Origin: Balanoglossus misakiensis
Lineage: Eukaryota > Hemichordata
Assembly (NCBI GenBank): GCA_040954595.2
Contig: CM082576.2
Span: 3,348,001-3,412,000 of the forward strand
Direction of reading: 5' to 3'
DNA: 64,000 nt
The number at the start of each line of letters is the position of its first letter. The stretch's first letter is position 1. The notes beneath the pieces were generated by a model. It saw only the letters and a program-made list of their open reading frames with translations, was not told the origin of the DNA and searched no databases. Made by a program: the position numbers and the translations under genes. Positions 1 through 14,620 of this stretch are shown here, in pieces.

Positions 1-3000
1 AAACATCGGCGCACCTGCCGGCTTTTGTGAAGGGCTTCATCCCCGTGTCAACAACAATTGACCATATATGGCCGGCGATGGCCCCCAGACATTGGTTGGC
101 AGCGCTCTAATCACGCCCCTCTCCAGTCAGGCTTGACAGGAACCTTTCCTAATTGAAGAAGCCGACGCTTTTAATATGTTAATCTCAAAGGTGATAAGAT
201 TTTCGAGAGGGCACTCTGTCCAGAGATAAAAGGAGAGATTCGCGCCTCTTTTGGGGCGACGTAGTATTCTTGTTTTTTGTCAATGACACAGTCAAAACGC
301 GTGCGTTTATAACTCGGAAGTCTTCTCCGGCCGCAATATACAAAAACCCAACATCCCCAGAATTTTTCACAATGGACCCATTTTCCGTAGAGAATGCGAA
401 TCCCAAAAATGTTTGTAGATTGGTTAGCGCGAGGTCACAACCTTATTCAGGTTGTAAGCGCAGGACGTCGCGTCTTTTGTGAAGAAATGGCTCTTGTCTG
501 GGCCGAACGTCGCTAACAAACAGGCGTCCATCGACGGACACTTATTCAGGCAGTCTATGAGTTTACATAGCGATTAATGGGATACATAGGTAAAGAAAAA
601 AGGTCACTTATTGACTCGCGACGCGCGTGGCGGTGTTTACTCGCGATAAAGCACTCCAGACGTGCAGTTTGGAGGATGAAAACATTCATTTTAAGGCCTT
701 GGATTTCGCCTTGAAAAGTTGTGTTGCAATTTTGGATCTGCTTTGATTTTTTCTGCTAAAAAAAAACAGGTTTCCTCGTTGCGTTCCTGATCCCTCTGTT
801 TTGCAATTGGCAGCTGGGCGGTGTTGGTACGACAGAAGGCCCAAAGCCACGTGTTTGTTACGCCATCCATAATTAAATCCCCTGCGCGTGCCGCGGAGAG
901 ATAATGACGGTCCGATCTTTTGTTCAAAACAATGTAAACTAATTAGAAGTGCAAGAAGGTCGCGTGCCATCTTCCAAGATGAGCTGATATCTAAGACACA
1001 AAGGAATACCGATAAATCGTCTACACCACAAGAATCTGATTAAACGTGGTGACGGACCATCTGCAGCTAGTCCACTGTCTTGACCTATAGGCCTACTGTC
1101 CAACGGGACAATAGGATGCGACCAGCCAGTAACGGTCAAAACTTAAAACTTGTATTTTTGTAACATGGCAACTTCAGCCAGTTTCGTTGCAAAGAAACGA
1201 CTTTTTGGAAGTTTACTGAGTGGTACATTTAGATCATTTCGCTAAGCAAAATAACCAGGCCGCCCGTCTCTGTCTGTCTCAGTCTTTCTCTGCCCCCTTC
1301 TCTCTCTCTCTGTTATCATTCATAAAATGTCACTATCGTAGCCTGTTCTATTAACATTCCATAGACATCAGAAAAGAACGAGTAGCTTTTAGTCGGGTAA
1401 GATTAGAGAATCTCTCGTAAGTTGTACATCTGCTGTGTGCAAATACCTACAAAGATACAGCGCATCGAGTCGAGTGCAACAAGAAAACAAAAATACACTT
1501 GTGTCCAAGTTGCGTAAAAACATTTGCATGAAGTTGCGGGTTTTGTATAAACAATAACCGGACTCGCAGCTCCCACCTTCCTTTCTGTGCGTGTAGCTGC
1601 CATTAATATGACAGTTTACAAGTTACAATTGCAAATGAAAAAGTTGCCGAAGTGGTTAGGGTGAAATGAATGAGGAGTTTCAGGGGGAAACACTTGATAA
1701 AGTTCAATAACTTAGATAAATTCTACTACTCTCGATGGACACGTTCTCGTAATTTAAAGTTTATCACAGACTGTAGGACTTGTACTGATGCCTTTATGTT
1801 GCGCTAGGATGTAATTTCAAGGCGAGTTGATTTAGGATCGTGTTCAGTCCCGGACCCTATCCCGTATTTCTGTGTATGCCATCTGCCATCCAATTTTGTT
1901 GTTGCTGTTTGTTTTTTACCAGAGAGAGTCGCGTTGAAAGAGATTGGGACGCGTCTTCTATCTTCGGTGGCGTCTCGCGCACACATCAAAGTCCCCTCTT
2001 CGCGTGTGCCGGCGAAGTTCAGAGGATTTTCATACAATTGAGTGTGTAGAACAGAAACAATAACGAGATTATCCAGTCGGCCACTTTCTTTTATGCACTG
2101 CCCGCGAAGATGGACAATGGGTGACAAATGGCTGCGCGTGGCTGTGCGTCGTGTCGTTCATTCATAGTGGCTCCCCGTCATTGATTTTATTCACCTGTCT
2201 CGTTTACTCCGATTGTGTTATCTAATTACAAATGCAAATGTATTCATGTGGCACGTGTATGTTGTTTGGGCTTACTGTGAATCTTTTGTTGTTGCGTCTA
2301 CTGCGATTTTAACACCTAGGTGCTAAACACCCCTGAAATGACTGTAAACTTTGATAAAGAAGTTTTTGTTTCCCGATTTATCGGAATTCGAAGACGCGCG
2401 TGCCACCGAGTTGACTGACCAATGACGCTGCAGTGAGTACTTTTGTCTTTAAAATGACTGACAGCCGCTTCTGTGTCAAGAAATGCATTGTGCCATGCTT
2501 TCTGCACGTGTCTCTCTCCGGTCGGAGAAAATCATCCACCGAGCGAATCTATCCCGACACGAAAGTTTTTTTTTCAACAGGTACGTTCGATCACGCATTG
2601 CCCGCCCCAGCTTGTCTGTGTCCATCGGCGTGAGGGTAGTACGGTCACTTTCTAAAGATGTCCGCCAACTTCTGCTGGTTCCCGCCAAAGGAAAACAAAA
2701 CACTTTTGAACGAGATATAACCTGACATACCCATTCACTATTTAAAAGCACAAAAAGTCAGTGTACAATGTATGCGGGCTATCGCGGTGTCGTGATCTTT
2801 AAATCCCAAACACGTGTCACCGAATGGCGTGTGTTGGTCATCAGAAAATGGAAGTCTTTACAGCACGACCTCGCGACCGTTTACCGGTGTTTCGTTCTGT
2901 ATTGTGATGATGATGATGACGAGTGTTATTAGCATTGTTGTTGTTATGCTTTTGTTGTTGTTCGTCTTCAGATGAAATTGCCACATGTACATAGCGAATC

Positions 3001-6000
3001 AAAATGTATAGACAACTTGCTAAAAGACGCCCAACATTCCTTGCCACAAAAAACAACCTGTTCTCTCGTCTACACAGAACTTGTAAACATCATCTCTTCT
3101 CTTTACACGTTTCGTAAGGTCTCTTGAAATGCTAAGCTAAATGTCAGTCAGGCGAACACCTCACTGACGGAAAAAACTGCAACACCAATATAAAACTGCA
3201 ATATCTACGTAGTAGAGGGAACAGCGCTGATTGTCAGGTGTTTACTATAATAGGGATACCCCTGAATTTTCAGAAGGATGTTTTTAGTACTTTTATAGCG
3301 TGTTTCCTCGCTTACTCCAAAGCAAAGGCACGCTGGAGCTGATTCTGTTTTTCGAAAACACCAAAGAACTTTTCTTGCGATAACGTTTCTTCCAGCTGCT
3401 TAATTTGTTGTTCATGTACAAAGCGAAACCGTGGTTTCTAGGGACGCTACGTTTCGTATCTAGCTTTGACGGCGTGATTTGGTTTAATTCAATAATGGTC
3501 ATCCGTGTTTACTTCGGTGCTCTTTGATTTTTTGTTGTGCACGATATTTCGGGGATTTAAACATTTCATTCCCCTTTATCTGCCAAACCGCAACATGCAC
3601 ATCAAAGGAGCCGACCCTCCCTTCAATCAAATCACTGACGCTATCCTTCTATGTAAATAGGGCCAAACGCGTACCCCCTTCAAGTTGGTGCGTTCGCGTG
3701 GCCGGCTCGTGCCAAAACAAAGCTCATCACGGTTCCGCTATTGTCCCCCTTCGCCCCTCTTTTGTCTGTTCGTTTTCGCTTCTGTGTCGGCCGACTTTGA
3801 TGCCGGCGCAGTGTGCGCTCATACGTCAACAACATGTTCCTTTCTTGACTTTAAGTGACGTGCGGACAATGCACCGTTCGCGCTCGTTGTTAATTTCTTT
3901 TGTCGACTACATGTCATTTTCAACCCCTCAATAGACATGACCACCTGACGCTGCGACGGACCGCGCGCCATGCGTCGTCATTCCGTAAATAAGACGGGGC
4001 AGCGGATAAGGAGTGCATCACAACGATCTTTAAAACATCATTACACTGCTCGAGCACCATGACCCAGGGTTACCAGGACCATAATACATCAACCAAGTTT
4101 TGCAACAATAACTAGCTTGGAGCGCGCGCGCGTAAACAAAGAACTTGTAGGGCTTCTTGGAGCCACGGCCTCTCATTCAACCAGACAGCCTGCACTACAA
4201 CAGCACTTTTCCTCTTTTACCAAAAAATGAAGGCTTTTTACATTGACATACTTGTCTCAAGTGATACAGATCAAGGTTATCACACACACACATACACACA
4301 CACACGCACGCACGCCGTGGTCTTTCAGGTCGAGCCAATGGTCTCTGCCCCCCTCTCTATGCTTTGTCAACAAAGAGATTTGCGGCGATCGACACAACGG
4401 GTCATGTGGCCGAATTACTGTCAAACAACAAGCGCGTAATGCACGCACGTGGCACCGAGTAACGTGATTACGTTAATATCTTTCTCAAATTGAAAATGGG
4501 TATCCGTTGAAAATACGTGAGGATGTATTAGGTTGTAAAAAGTTTTCGAGTCTTTTGGTGTTTTCGGTCCTCGCGTGCATGCTTTGTGCGCGTATTCGCT
4601 GATTGTGTCCCCTTTGTCCGGGGTTGGTATACATGTGGCCTGGAGTTTCTTTGTGTGTTTCGTGTGTGGATTTGGGTGCATGTTTTGTTACGTGTGCAGG
4701 ATCCTGGTTTTTAGATTCGCATTTCGCTACAAACCAAGATTCGCCCATCTCGGCAACCATCTTTTGTCCAAGCAGCCCCCCTAAAAGAAACACCCCCTTC
4801 AACATTCCATGAAGTGGCAGATGTTTCAGGGTCCTGGAGACGTGTACGGTGTTTACCTCATGTCAATTTCGGGAGATCTGGGCTAATGCTGCTCCTGTGC
4901 CCCAGTCAAGCTTTAGAACCAGACCAAACAATTCCCCGATGGCTCCCTTCTATTGTTGCCAAGTCCTTTTGTGTCCGTTGTTGGGCGAATCGAGAGGCCG
5001 CCGATCAGCCCAGTCGCCGTGGTCTCTCTAAAAAACCGTCAACACGGTAATTATACTCGAGCCCTTTTTTGACAAGACCAAAACTACAAGCGGGCAGCTG
5101 CAAGCAGAATGATACAAATTATTCCAAATGCTGGTGCCGTTCTTTGCAATCGCATATTTTTCCTGCGCCTTGTGCCAGCGATCATAAATAGCGACCGGGG
5201 ATGGTGGACCATTTAAAAAGAATTGTCAGACCCCCACCACACAATGCGCTAATCAGGGTGCTTATAGAGAAGCATATGTACCGCTCAGTTTAACACTATT
5301 GGATTGGTTTTTAAATTTCTCCCTGAAAGGGAAAGGGGGAATAAAATTAATTTTCTGAACTATGTACCACCACACATCCGTCCGACTTGGCATTAATTCA
5401 GCGGCGCGATGCTTTGATTGATGGAGCCACGACAGGTCTTATTCTTCGCTCTTCAGAACAGAAACGGTGGGGCCATTATTTTCAAGCAGGCTTAATGAAT
5501 GAGTGCACGTGCTACTGTTTGGTGACTTGGGCCATAACGCTAATAAGGAACATTTCATAAAAAGCCATTCAGATTCGGGTGTTTTTTAAGACGATAAAAG
5601 AGAAAAGTTAATACGGCGGGCGATTTTCCCGAAATAGTTTTGTCGGTGTGTGTTCTCAAACTTCGTTTCAATCACGGCGTGCCACTTGTTTGAGTGCGTG
5701 TGTTCTAACTTAAGTGCGCGCACGTGCACAGGAAATTCTAATTATTGACTTATTATGACAGAAAAATTCTTTGATAAATCAGGCGACTGACTCAGTGTGT
5801 CGCGGACTGTTTCGGCTCTTAGAGAAATCTTCGCGTACCGGTTAAGTTGTCTCGGACGAACTTTATCGACACGAAGGTTAATAATTGCTCTTGTTTTGTG
5901 TGGGAGGGGGTTTACAAAAGGTGAAACGTTTCGAATTGTACAATTTCACTCGCAAAAACCGACGCATAATATAAACCTTCACAAAATGTGGCTTGTGTAA

Positions 6001-9000
6001 ATCCTGCCTTGTCTTGGTGAAATGGACAGCTGTCAGTTTTCGTGCAGTGATCGCGTATCAGGACTGCCATAATAGAGGAGAAGGGGGAATAGGTGTTTTG
6101 TTGAGGGGCAGACTCAGCTTAAGAGGATTGTTTACGGAGGGAGGGTGGGACAATAGTAAACATAATTCAAAATGCACCCATCATATGAGTATTAATTTGT
6201 AGCACCCCGTCGAAATTAAACTGCGTTAAAATTATTGTGTGAGGCTCCACTGCAATGAAAGAAATCCGAAGAACGATAATTGAAAGTTTTACAAAAGGGG
6301 TATTTAGAGAAAGACCCTTATGATTATCACGTAGTTCACAGATCCTATCTTGATCAGATTTGTGTTTCGCTAAATCAACACGAGATAAGGCACATTACCA
6401 GGTGCAGAGGTACCTCCGTGACCCTAGGAAAGAAAACTGTTATCTAGAAAAGGATCTTTTCCCCTCACAGTTTCACTTCCTTGTTCCCGTTAGTTTACAC
6501 AAAACGATCCGCAAACTTGCCACCTGTCTAGCGAGCGGTCAATTCATCGATACAGTTTGCAAGATACAAATCGTCCGCACCTCAAGTTTATACTAGTACT
6601 CTGCATCGCTCACTGAGAGAAATTAAACCAGCTGAGTGCTCTATGTGCTGGTGAACATCATTGTGAAAACAACAACAACACACTGAACCCGATGACCTTC
6701 AGTCGGAAATGGAAATGGGACCCCACAATCGTCTCGCCATATTCTTATTTTTGAATGTCGAGACACATTAAAAGTTTATTGCTGTGTCTCTTGTGTGGTC
6801 TGGGATAGTTCTGTGATTGAAATGCGCATATTAGAACAGTTTTCGGTAAAACAAAAACCACCTGTTGAACGATGGCCTTAGAAAGTACACGCATGCGTAC
6901 ATCATCGACACCTCCTCACTCCTCCCTAACGCATTCTTCGGCGTCGACAACTTTACATTCGTATTTCACTAGAAGGCTACGTTGAGAAAATGAGTATGAT
7001 TATATACCATAGGTACACTATGGCATAGCTGTAACGTTTGGACTTTAACAACTGTAGGTCGTCATATGTATCAACTGTCCCCTGTGGTCATGATCTCGAC
7101 GACACGTGAAAATCCCGATTTCTTTACAAAACTTTTGATCCCTGCCGAAAGCACAACGATTCAACGTTTTTGGCACACTATTGAACAGCAACCCTCTAAC
7201 CAAAGCATTCGCATTATTTCAGCATAACCACTGAAAATTTCCAGACAGACAGTCCCGATAGGTAAACGCAATTTTGACGACAATTAGGAAGGCGCCAACT
7301 ACACAACTATGTAACTCATTACAGTGCGCCAGGTAATCGAATAAGTCGAATATTGCTGTTTGAACAAGTTGGCACAAATCTCAACAATACTAACGTGCGC
7401 AAACATTCACCGAACATATTGCAATTTTACTGGGCGTGTGGATTATTTCTTGTTTTAATATTTGTGTGAGGGAGTTGACGAGTCATGTGGATCGCTTTAA
7501 TTAGTCTTTACAAAGCCACCTACACACAACAGTCGACATATATATGTTTGCTAAAATTATCAAGTGAATAAATAAATGGTCACGATTTTTAAACGTTAGC
7601 GGTAATGTAGAGTAAACGAGATATTTTCTGCATGTGACGAAAGTCATACCATGTTGCAAGTAGACACGGGCTCACGTTGTATCGCAGATTGCTATATACC
7701 ACGCGATAAGTTCAGCAGTTGGGCCGCGATATTTAAAAAAAATAAGATAGTGTTTTCTGCTTAAAATGAGCGTTGTTATTTCCAAGTTGCAAAAAGGCAT
7801 CCTAAGTAACAGTCGAACACACACCAGTAACTTTCTCACTTTAACATTGCCGTCTTCAAATCTACTTCTGAAGGAATACCGCTTTCTTAATCTTGACTAA
7901 ATCAGATGTACATTTTAGTGAAATAGTGATGAACGGACACCATCACTTCGCATCTGCAAGACCACACACGTTCACGAGAAGCGAAGTGATGAGACACGGG
8001 GATTCAGTTATTGCTGTCGCATCGGCTTTATTCTCGCCTCGATTTATTTTCGCTGGGTCCAGAAATCGAATGGCCATTAGGAATCTTGTTTGGGAGAGAA
8101 AAATTAGCCTGGGACCTGCGAGTACAGCGATAACAAGAATTCCAATTCAAAATAAAATATTTCTCTGTATTTATTTTCAGTGCGGATGGCATGACGAGGC
8201 ACGCTCGTTGGCCATTGATAAGCTTTGGTATTGGATGGTCAATGGCCCTTGGATTGTTGATTCAAAGTTCAGGGTACTTCTGAGGTCCGGAAAGGTTTTT
8301 ACACCGGGAATTTGATGCTAACTTCGAACTTAAAGTCTTACTAGACTAGACTGCGTTCGTTAGCCAGTAAACCAAGCAGCACTCCCGAAGTCTTCGAAAC
8401 CAAATACACAGGTCATTATGGCACAATATCGCCCAATTGACACCAACAAATTTTAAAATTCCTGGCATTGTTTAGAATTAGCCAAAAGTCTCGGTTCGCG
8501 TAATTATCTATGTCAGGTTTTTACATCATGTCGAGAGCAATTAGTGGAGTGGCTCGCTTTCTACTCCATAGGCGCGCATGTTTACCAGAGTAATACTGAT
8601 AATATATACTTATGTCTCTTTTTACTTCTGTGTTGTTTTTTACGACGTGGGATATTTTCGACTTCCTGGTGGATGACCTGACGGCTCTTCTGGCAGTGTC
8701 GCGGGGGACATGTCCCCAGACCCGCCTGTCTCGAGTCTTGGCCGTCGTGGTCATAGACTCTAAGGGAATCCATTACTGGTTTGGTTTCTGTACTCTTGGA
8801 AGACAACGCAAGTCATCCCGTGGTTCTACGGTATTCGATCATTGATCACGGTTTGCGTTAAACCAAATCGTGTTGTTTTTACGAGACAAAAAGTTGCTCA
8901 TCGCTTTAGTACTTCGGCCGGGGTGTGAACGATCAACCAAACAAAACAAACAGAAAAGTGTCGAATTTCACGCGTTCAGTTCAAGTTATCACCTCTGTGC

Positions 9001-10000
9001 ACCAACGTCAACTTTCATTGCCAATTATTCTACTCATAAATTCTTCGAATTTTAGAATCTGTGTGTGGAAATCCGACCACCAACCACCCCGGCGTCTTTT
9101 GTCCATTATGTGGACGGATCTCGTCTATTGTCCGGGTTGAGAAAATTTCAAATTTCCAGCGTCCCCGCGTCGCTGTTAATTTCCATGAATTTCATTAGCG
9201 CCGCTTTTGCCGATTAACGAGGGGACGATTCATTAACTGCCTTGGACGGATATTGGACAATAGATCGTTGCGTGATTGGTTCCGGAAGTAGCACGCGAAG
9301 CTCCTTCGCTGTATCCCAATAGCCGCACCTAACGTGATGTATCTCAAAATAGCTAAACGGACCATATAATCTTTTTGACAAGACCCCATGATCAAATTTT
9401 ACATTTAGACAATCCCCAATAGTTATCAAACTTCAGGAAATGCGCCTTACAGTGACTACATGGTTCTTTCCAGGGAAGTTTAAGATTTTCGTGAAAAAAA
9501 TATATCTGTGCGAGGAACATGGCATGCGTAAATGGCTGCAGTCACCCCGCATCGCAAGTTTAATGAAAAATTACTGGTACCGCGGTTAACCGGTGGGGAT
9601 ACAGATTAACTACACGGTATGCAGAATTTGTCGTTTGGGCGGGAGAAAATAAATCTTTTGATTTTTGGGCGAAGCAACAGAAGCTACGAGCAGTTTTTTT
9701 TTCTAACCGGTGAAAATCTGATTATTTTGTAACATGAAATTTTTAATTATTGTGCTGTAATTTAATTATAAGCTTCTGAGGATTGATTCATCCTCTATGA
9801 ACAAAAGCACGAAAGGTTCAAAGTTCAAGTGTTTAATTTAAAGGGGTATAAAGCGGACAATAAATTTAAAATCGGAAAAGTGGACGCGGCTGTTCATTCT
9901 GTCTGGCACTACCAATATCCTCACGTCGCGTACCTTGTGAAGCAGTAAAGACCACACAGTTCAGCAAACTACATTTGCTATAACGAGATCATAAACTGTC
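1..10000. other. Gene-free, CpG-rich non-coding stretch (part 1)
   Basis: I see no exon with recognisable protein similarity. Open frames are short, overlap on both strands and have no splice context. CpG is frequent: a hand count of 5641-5940 gives 21 CpG in 300 bases. The stretch holds a CA-rich microsatellite near 4281 and AT-rich blocks with homeodomain-like TAATTA or ATTA cores, for example 9690-9800, which could be conserved regulatory DNA. Its identity as intergenic sequence, or as intron of a gene outside the window, cannot be settled here. Confidence 0.6.
4281..4313. repeat. CA-rich microsatellite
   Basis: About 33 bases of CA repeat, interrupted by one TA and ending in CACG units. 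It produces spurious Thr/His open frames. Confidence 0.85.
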
Positions 10001-11832
10001 CATTCGCAGATACGTGTCACCTCTCGACCACAACGATCTGTGATTTGAAATCCCAACTGACGAATCACAACATTTTCGACCAATCATAAGCCACCTCTCA
10101 GTTTGGCATTGAGTTCGAAAGAAAGCCCCGCTGTCATATTTTTCAAAGTCATTCATTCTAACCGTTCTGTGATGTTTTCATTCATCTGACCAAAATTGGT
10201 CTTGTGAGTTCTGAATGGCAAGATGAAATCTTAACTGCTGTCCAATATCCAATCCCGCAGCGCCAAGACACACATTTTGAGGGTCTGAAGCCATTTCCGT
10301 CTTTATCCTCGACTTCTCTCGTCGATATAACGACACCAGTAATCGGTGGGGGCAAAGTTTAAGAATGATGCACTAGTTTACGTAAACGATTGAAAAAATA
10401 TTAAACGGGATTTTGAAAAAAATATCCCCACGGACGAATAAATCATCGGCTTGTTTGGATGTCCCGTTGACACAGAACATAAGCAAATAAAGCCACAACT
10501 GGCGCTGAAACAAAGTTCATACTCTGTGTTCTTTCTATGAATACACATTTATTATGCGAGTTATGCCTGGTATGATCGGAGTGAGACTTGTGACCTTGTT
10601 GAACATGATTATTCATGAGATATCCCAACAAATGTGACGAACTTAACATCTTTGGAAGCAAACACCGCTATCCGAAATAATTTTTTTATGTGGAGAATAT
10701 TTTTCTGTTCTGTTAACTGGTGCCGGGCGGTCGATCAACACCGACGAGTTAGATATTACTGAGCAGTGATGTCATAAAAGAAATGTTGGAATGTCTGCAT
10801 TCGCGCAATGAAAGCAAAGGTTACAGTGTCACAGTCGACCTTGTTCAAATTTCTCCTATTACTTTCATTTAATGGGGCGACATAAATCATTTGCGGTTAC
10901 CGATATTTTTTTTTGCCTTCTCAATATTACGAATAAGAAGGGGCGCTTGTGCTTATTCCATTAAATGGATCCTGATCCCCACTTAAAGCAAACACAGCGA
11001 AATTTTCCGCACATGTGGGCAACGTGACATTTGTACAGATACACAACAGAAGGAAAGAAATAACCACGGACGAACTTCTACAGAGAGAAAGGGTTCTGAG
11101 TACAGGCCGAGGGGACACTTGGCAAACAGGGAGAGTCATCTCATTTGCATACATTACGCACGATACCAATCATGCATGACCGATGTGTCATGTCTTGTGT
11201 GGCAAATGGCCAGAAGAGAAAGGGGTTTCCTCGCAGGAACTGCTTCCGACTTGCAGGTAACACAGACGGATGTGGATCAACTCATCAAAGTAAACCACCG
11301 GACCCGCGTTCTTTTGTTCCCGGCGCTGACTGTAATTCAGCAGTAAATGTTACACAGTCAAGAGGAATGTCGTGTTTTGGGTTTTGTATTGTTTTCTTTC
11401 ACAATAAAATGACGTCTCCCCGCCACTTGGGCATGGTCGCCCAAAACCGACGGAAATTACTTGTAATCGCGACAATACAAGTGTTCCACTCGTCGTCGCT
11501 TCACCCAAAATAGATCAATCATAAGAATTGATGAGCAACGCGGATATTCACCTCGTCACTTACGTCATATCAAGAAAACAAATGCCGACAGAAGATGGTT
11601 CCAAATTTCAAAGTCAAACGGGCAAATCAAAACCACAATGGGTTAGCATGCTATCGCTGGTTACACTTGTTACGTAGGAGAAGTTTGCTGTTGTTTTGTG
11701 ACCAGGTGTGTTTTCGCTTACTTTCGTAATTTGAATATTTGCGTGACCAGGTGTGGTGCATTCATTATTTTCCCCATATAAAAAGCCCGCACGTTGTGTT
11801 GCGGCGTAGCTACTAATTTGGACTTGTCCGTG

Positions 11833-11950
11833 TGAGCTGTTCTGTTCCTCGCCGGCTTGGAAGCTGTGCCTTATTTCATTTTGCACTGGTCTGGAAACCG
11901 CGCCCAGAAGCCGTGTTATTTCATGCTGCACTGGTCTGGAAAGCGACGAG
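11833..11950. repeat. Degenerate tandem repeat, about 44-bp unit
   Basis: Two clear units, starting near 11861 and 11907, share the core GCACTGGTCTGGAAA preceded by TTATTTCAT. A more diverged third unit lies just before them (GAGCTGTTCTG ... GGCTTGGAA). On the minus strand the same repeat reads as a repeated SRPVQxEI peptide, but there is no other sign of coding. Confidence 0.6.
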
Positions 11951-14592
11951 AAAGAAAACGATGAACCCGTCAAATTGCCATTCAAGTTATCATTTGAGTA
12001 TATTTCCTGTTTGCGATAAGACTAGATGTAATCCTAAGAACGCGTAATACAGCAGCCAACATTTACACGTTTGGCCTTCTGTGTTACCGCTTTTCCATCC
12101 AGCGGTCTGTTCCACTTGACATGTTAAGTCTGGACTGCAATGCTTTACAACCTTGTGTAGAAATGATATAGGAGACAGACACATATGCCTCTTGACGGAT
12201 CAACATATTTTCTTGGTGTCACCGTCTGCATGTGTTCTGTTTTCTTCCTGCTGTTTGTGAACTCGTAACGCTGGTCTACATCCCCAGACACGCAGCGAGG
12301 AATAACTGGAATTCTGTCGGTGTCAACTGCTGACTGTAAATACTACAAGTATCACTTATGCGCGAATGACACAATAAAAAATGGGGGAGTTCACACATGA
12401 ATGTATATTAGAAAGTCGATCGTTTAATATGTAATATTATCTTTTGTCTTTCCGGTGTCTATTTCATTATTGTTGATGTCGGTTTCCTGTGCATCGTGTA
12501 TATTTCTGTCAGTGGCATCTTAGCTAAGCGCGATAGAGATTCTTCATTCAAGTGGACAGCGGATGATGCGGAGAAAACATATAAAGGTGGACGAACAAAG
12601 TATTTGTGGTTTTAATTGAAAATATTAGTGAATGGTTGAATATTCAAGTGTTTCAATCTCAGGCTTTCTGGTTTCTTCGTTCATCGACTGTTGTCGTTTT
12701 TTGGGGGACCAAATATTAACGAACATACTCCTGGTTGAAGTTGCACTTTGGATATGAGCGTGACCCACAGCTGATGCTTTGTCAGAGCAGACAGCTGTGC
12801 CGGGTGCTGCTTATAGCCAATGCCTTGCATTCGTCTCTCAGACATGTCTGATGTATGTGTTGACAACACGCGGGAAATCCGGACGCGTCTGGCCTAGTGG
12901 ACGCGCGTGAACCGAGAAATAAAACATCAACACGACCGCAAGCAATCTCATGCCACACACGTACTCGCTAATAGCACGCACACTTTTCGAATATTCCATC
13001 GTTAAGAAAGGGGAAACAAAAAATGTTACAAGCGAGGCAGACATTTATCGCTTCCTTAATTTGTTTGTTTGTTTGTGTCCAAGTTCGGGATAAATGTGGA
13101 GAAATAACAAGCTGACGTGCGCATGACACACGAGGGACAGATGTCTGCGAGGTCTGGTACGTTTTGACACGTGTCCAATCTTCACGGCCTTCTGGTACCG
13201 GGAATGCTATTAAAAGGCCTTCTTCAGGCGAGCGCCGACAATCTCGTTTTCTTTAGCGCGTCTATCAAAACAACTAATCGTATGCATGCGTACAAGAGTG
13301 TTTAAAGATTCTGAACCACGCTGCTATGATGCGGCTACTGTTTAACTTCAATTTTTGCACAGACTTTCTTTTCATTATCAGCACCGGCATCAGGTTTTAA
13401 TATTTGTTAATGCCAACAAACGTGGTCCAATCGTTAAAGTTCAGTGGACATGTACCTCCAGGCCTGAAAATATTTATGCACAAACGCACGCGCCGCAGTC
13501 GTTGTTGATTTTTTAAGGTTGGGATCCTTAAATTGCTTGGACAGAGTTCTGATTTTTTTCTCACTTAAGAATTGTGTGTGAAGTTTAAAAGTCGACGGAC
13601 ATTTCGAAATACCAACGCCAAAGTAGTGGATATGCCTCATCTAAGATACAGGAAAAGCCAGAGAGTTCAAAGGTTTTGCGTACAATACCCCGGCCAATCG
13701 GTATGCCACTCAACCTCCCTTTGTGAGTGATCATGTTTTTATGTTTTCGGTGAAGATTTTTTACCCGTTACACACATCCGACCACTTGGCACTGAACGAT
13801 CACAGCATCGAGATTGCAATACTGTCAATTTATTGTCACTGTGGCCACGAGATGATTCTGTCACTTCCGTTACATTCTTTAGGAGGAGGTACGCATGAGC
13901 AGACCATTTTACCTGGTCATCCTACTACATCCCGGGTATTGTCCCCTAAATCATAATGACATTTTTACTTGAATAATTTCCTCGAGGTATGAGAATCGAC
14001 TCGGGTGGTCTGTCAAGATGACGTCGAGTGTTCACCTGGCGGCGATCGAATCAGGTCAAGTGAGGTTACGCTGGTCGGTGTTCATTAAACACCCACCAAA
14101 GCACTATTCTTTCTTTCACAATGGTAATTGTCGATGATGAGCTCGGCCCTCGTCATCCTGTCATCAACACGGAACTTGAGTCGAACAAGAACTCTCGCCC
14201 CTTCTCATTTTGAGCGATGCCTCTCTTCTTTGATTAAACGCTAATTTGACGCGGAGACGCGCAGTACCACCCCGATCCTTTCCCGCGGTGGCGATACTGG
14301 CCGGACGATACAAAATTAAAATGTCTCCGCCGAATGCAGTTATGTAATCTGCTCGAGACTGTCCAGAATTTCTGAAATACTTCAAGTTTGGACTTTCCTT
14401 TCTGCAGCGACACATAATCTTGCCAGAGTGAGTTCTGGCACGGCTCTCTAATCATGCCGAGAGTCAAAGCCTTGCACCGGCGTCTTTTTTATTCTCATTC
14501 GGTGTCAAATACCTGAACATTTTTCTCTACCACTACACTTCCGCGATATGCTGAAAATTTCTTCCCATCTTGAAATCGGACTCGCCTGAGCT

Positions 14593-14620
14593 GTTGCGTA
14601 CAAAAGTACTTAGTACGCAA
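14593..14620. repeat. Short perfect inverted repeat
   Basis: Arms TTGCGTAC and GTACGCAA flank an 11-base spacer that itself contains AAGTACTT. It could form a small hairpin or be a dyad protein-binding site. No function is evident. Confidence 0.5.

Noticed and set aside
3157-3240. CACTGACGGAAAAAACTGCAACACC resembles ends of some mariner-type repeats (only the first part considered: GACGGAAAAAACTGCAAC)
   Set aside because: No second inverted end or transposase remnant was found, and the likeness is from memory only.
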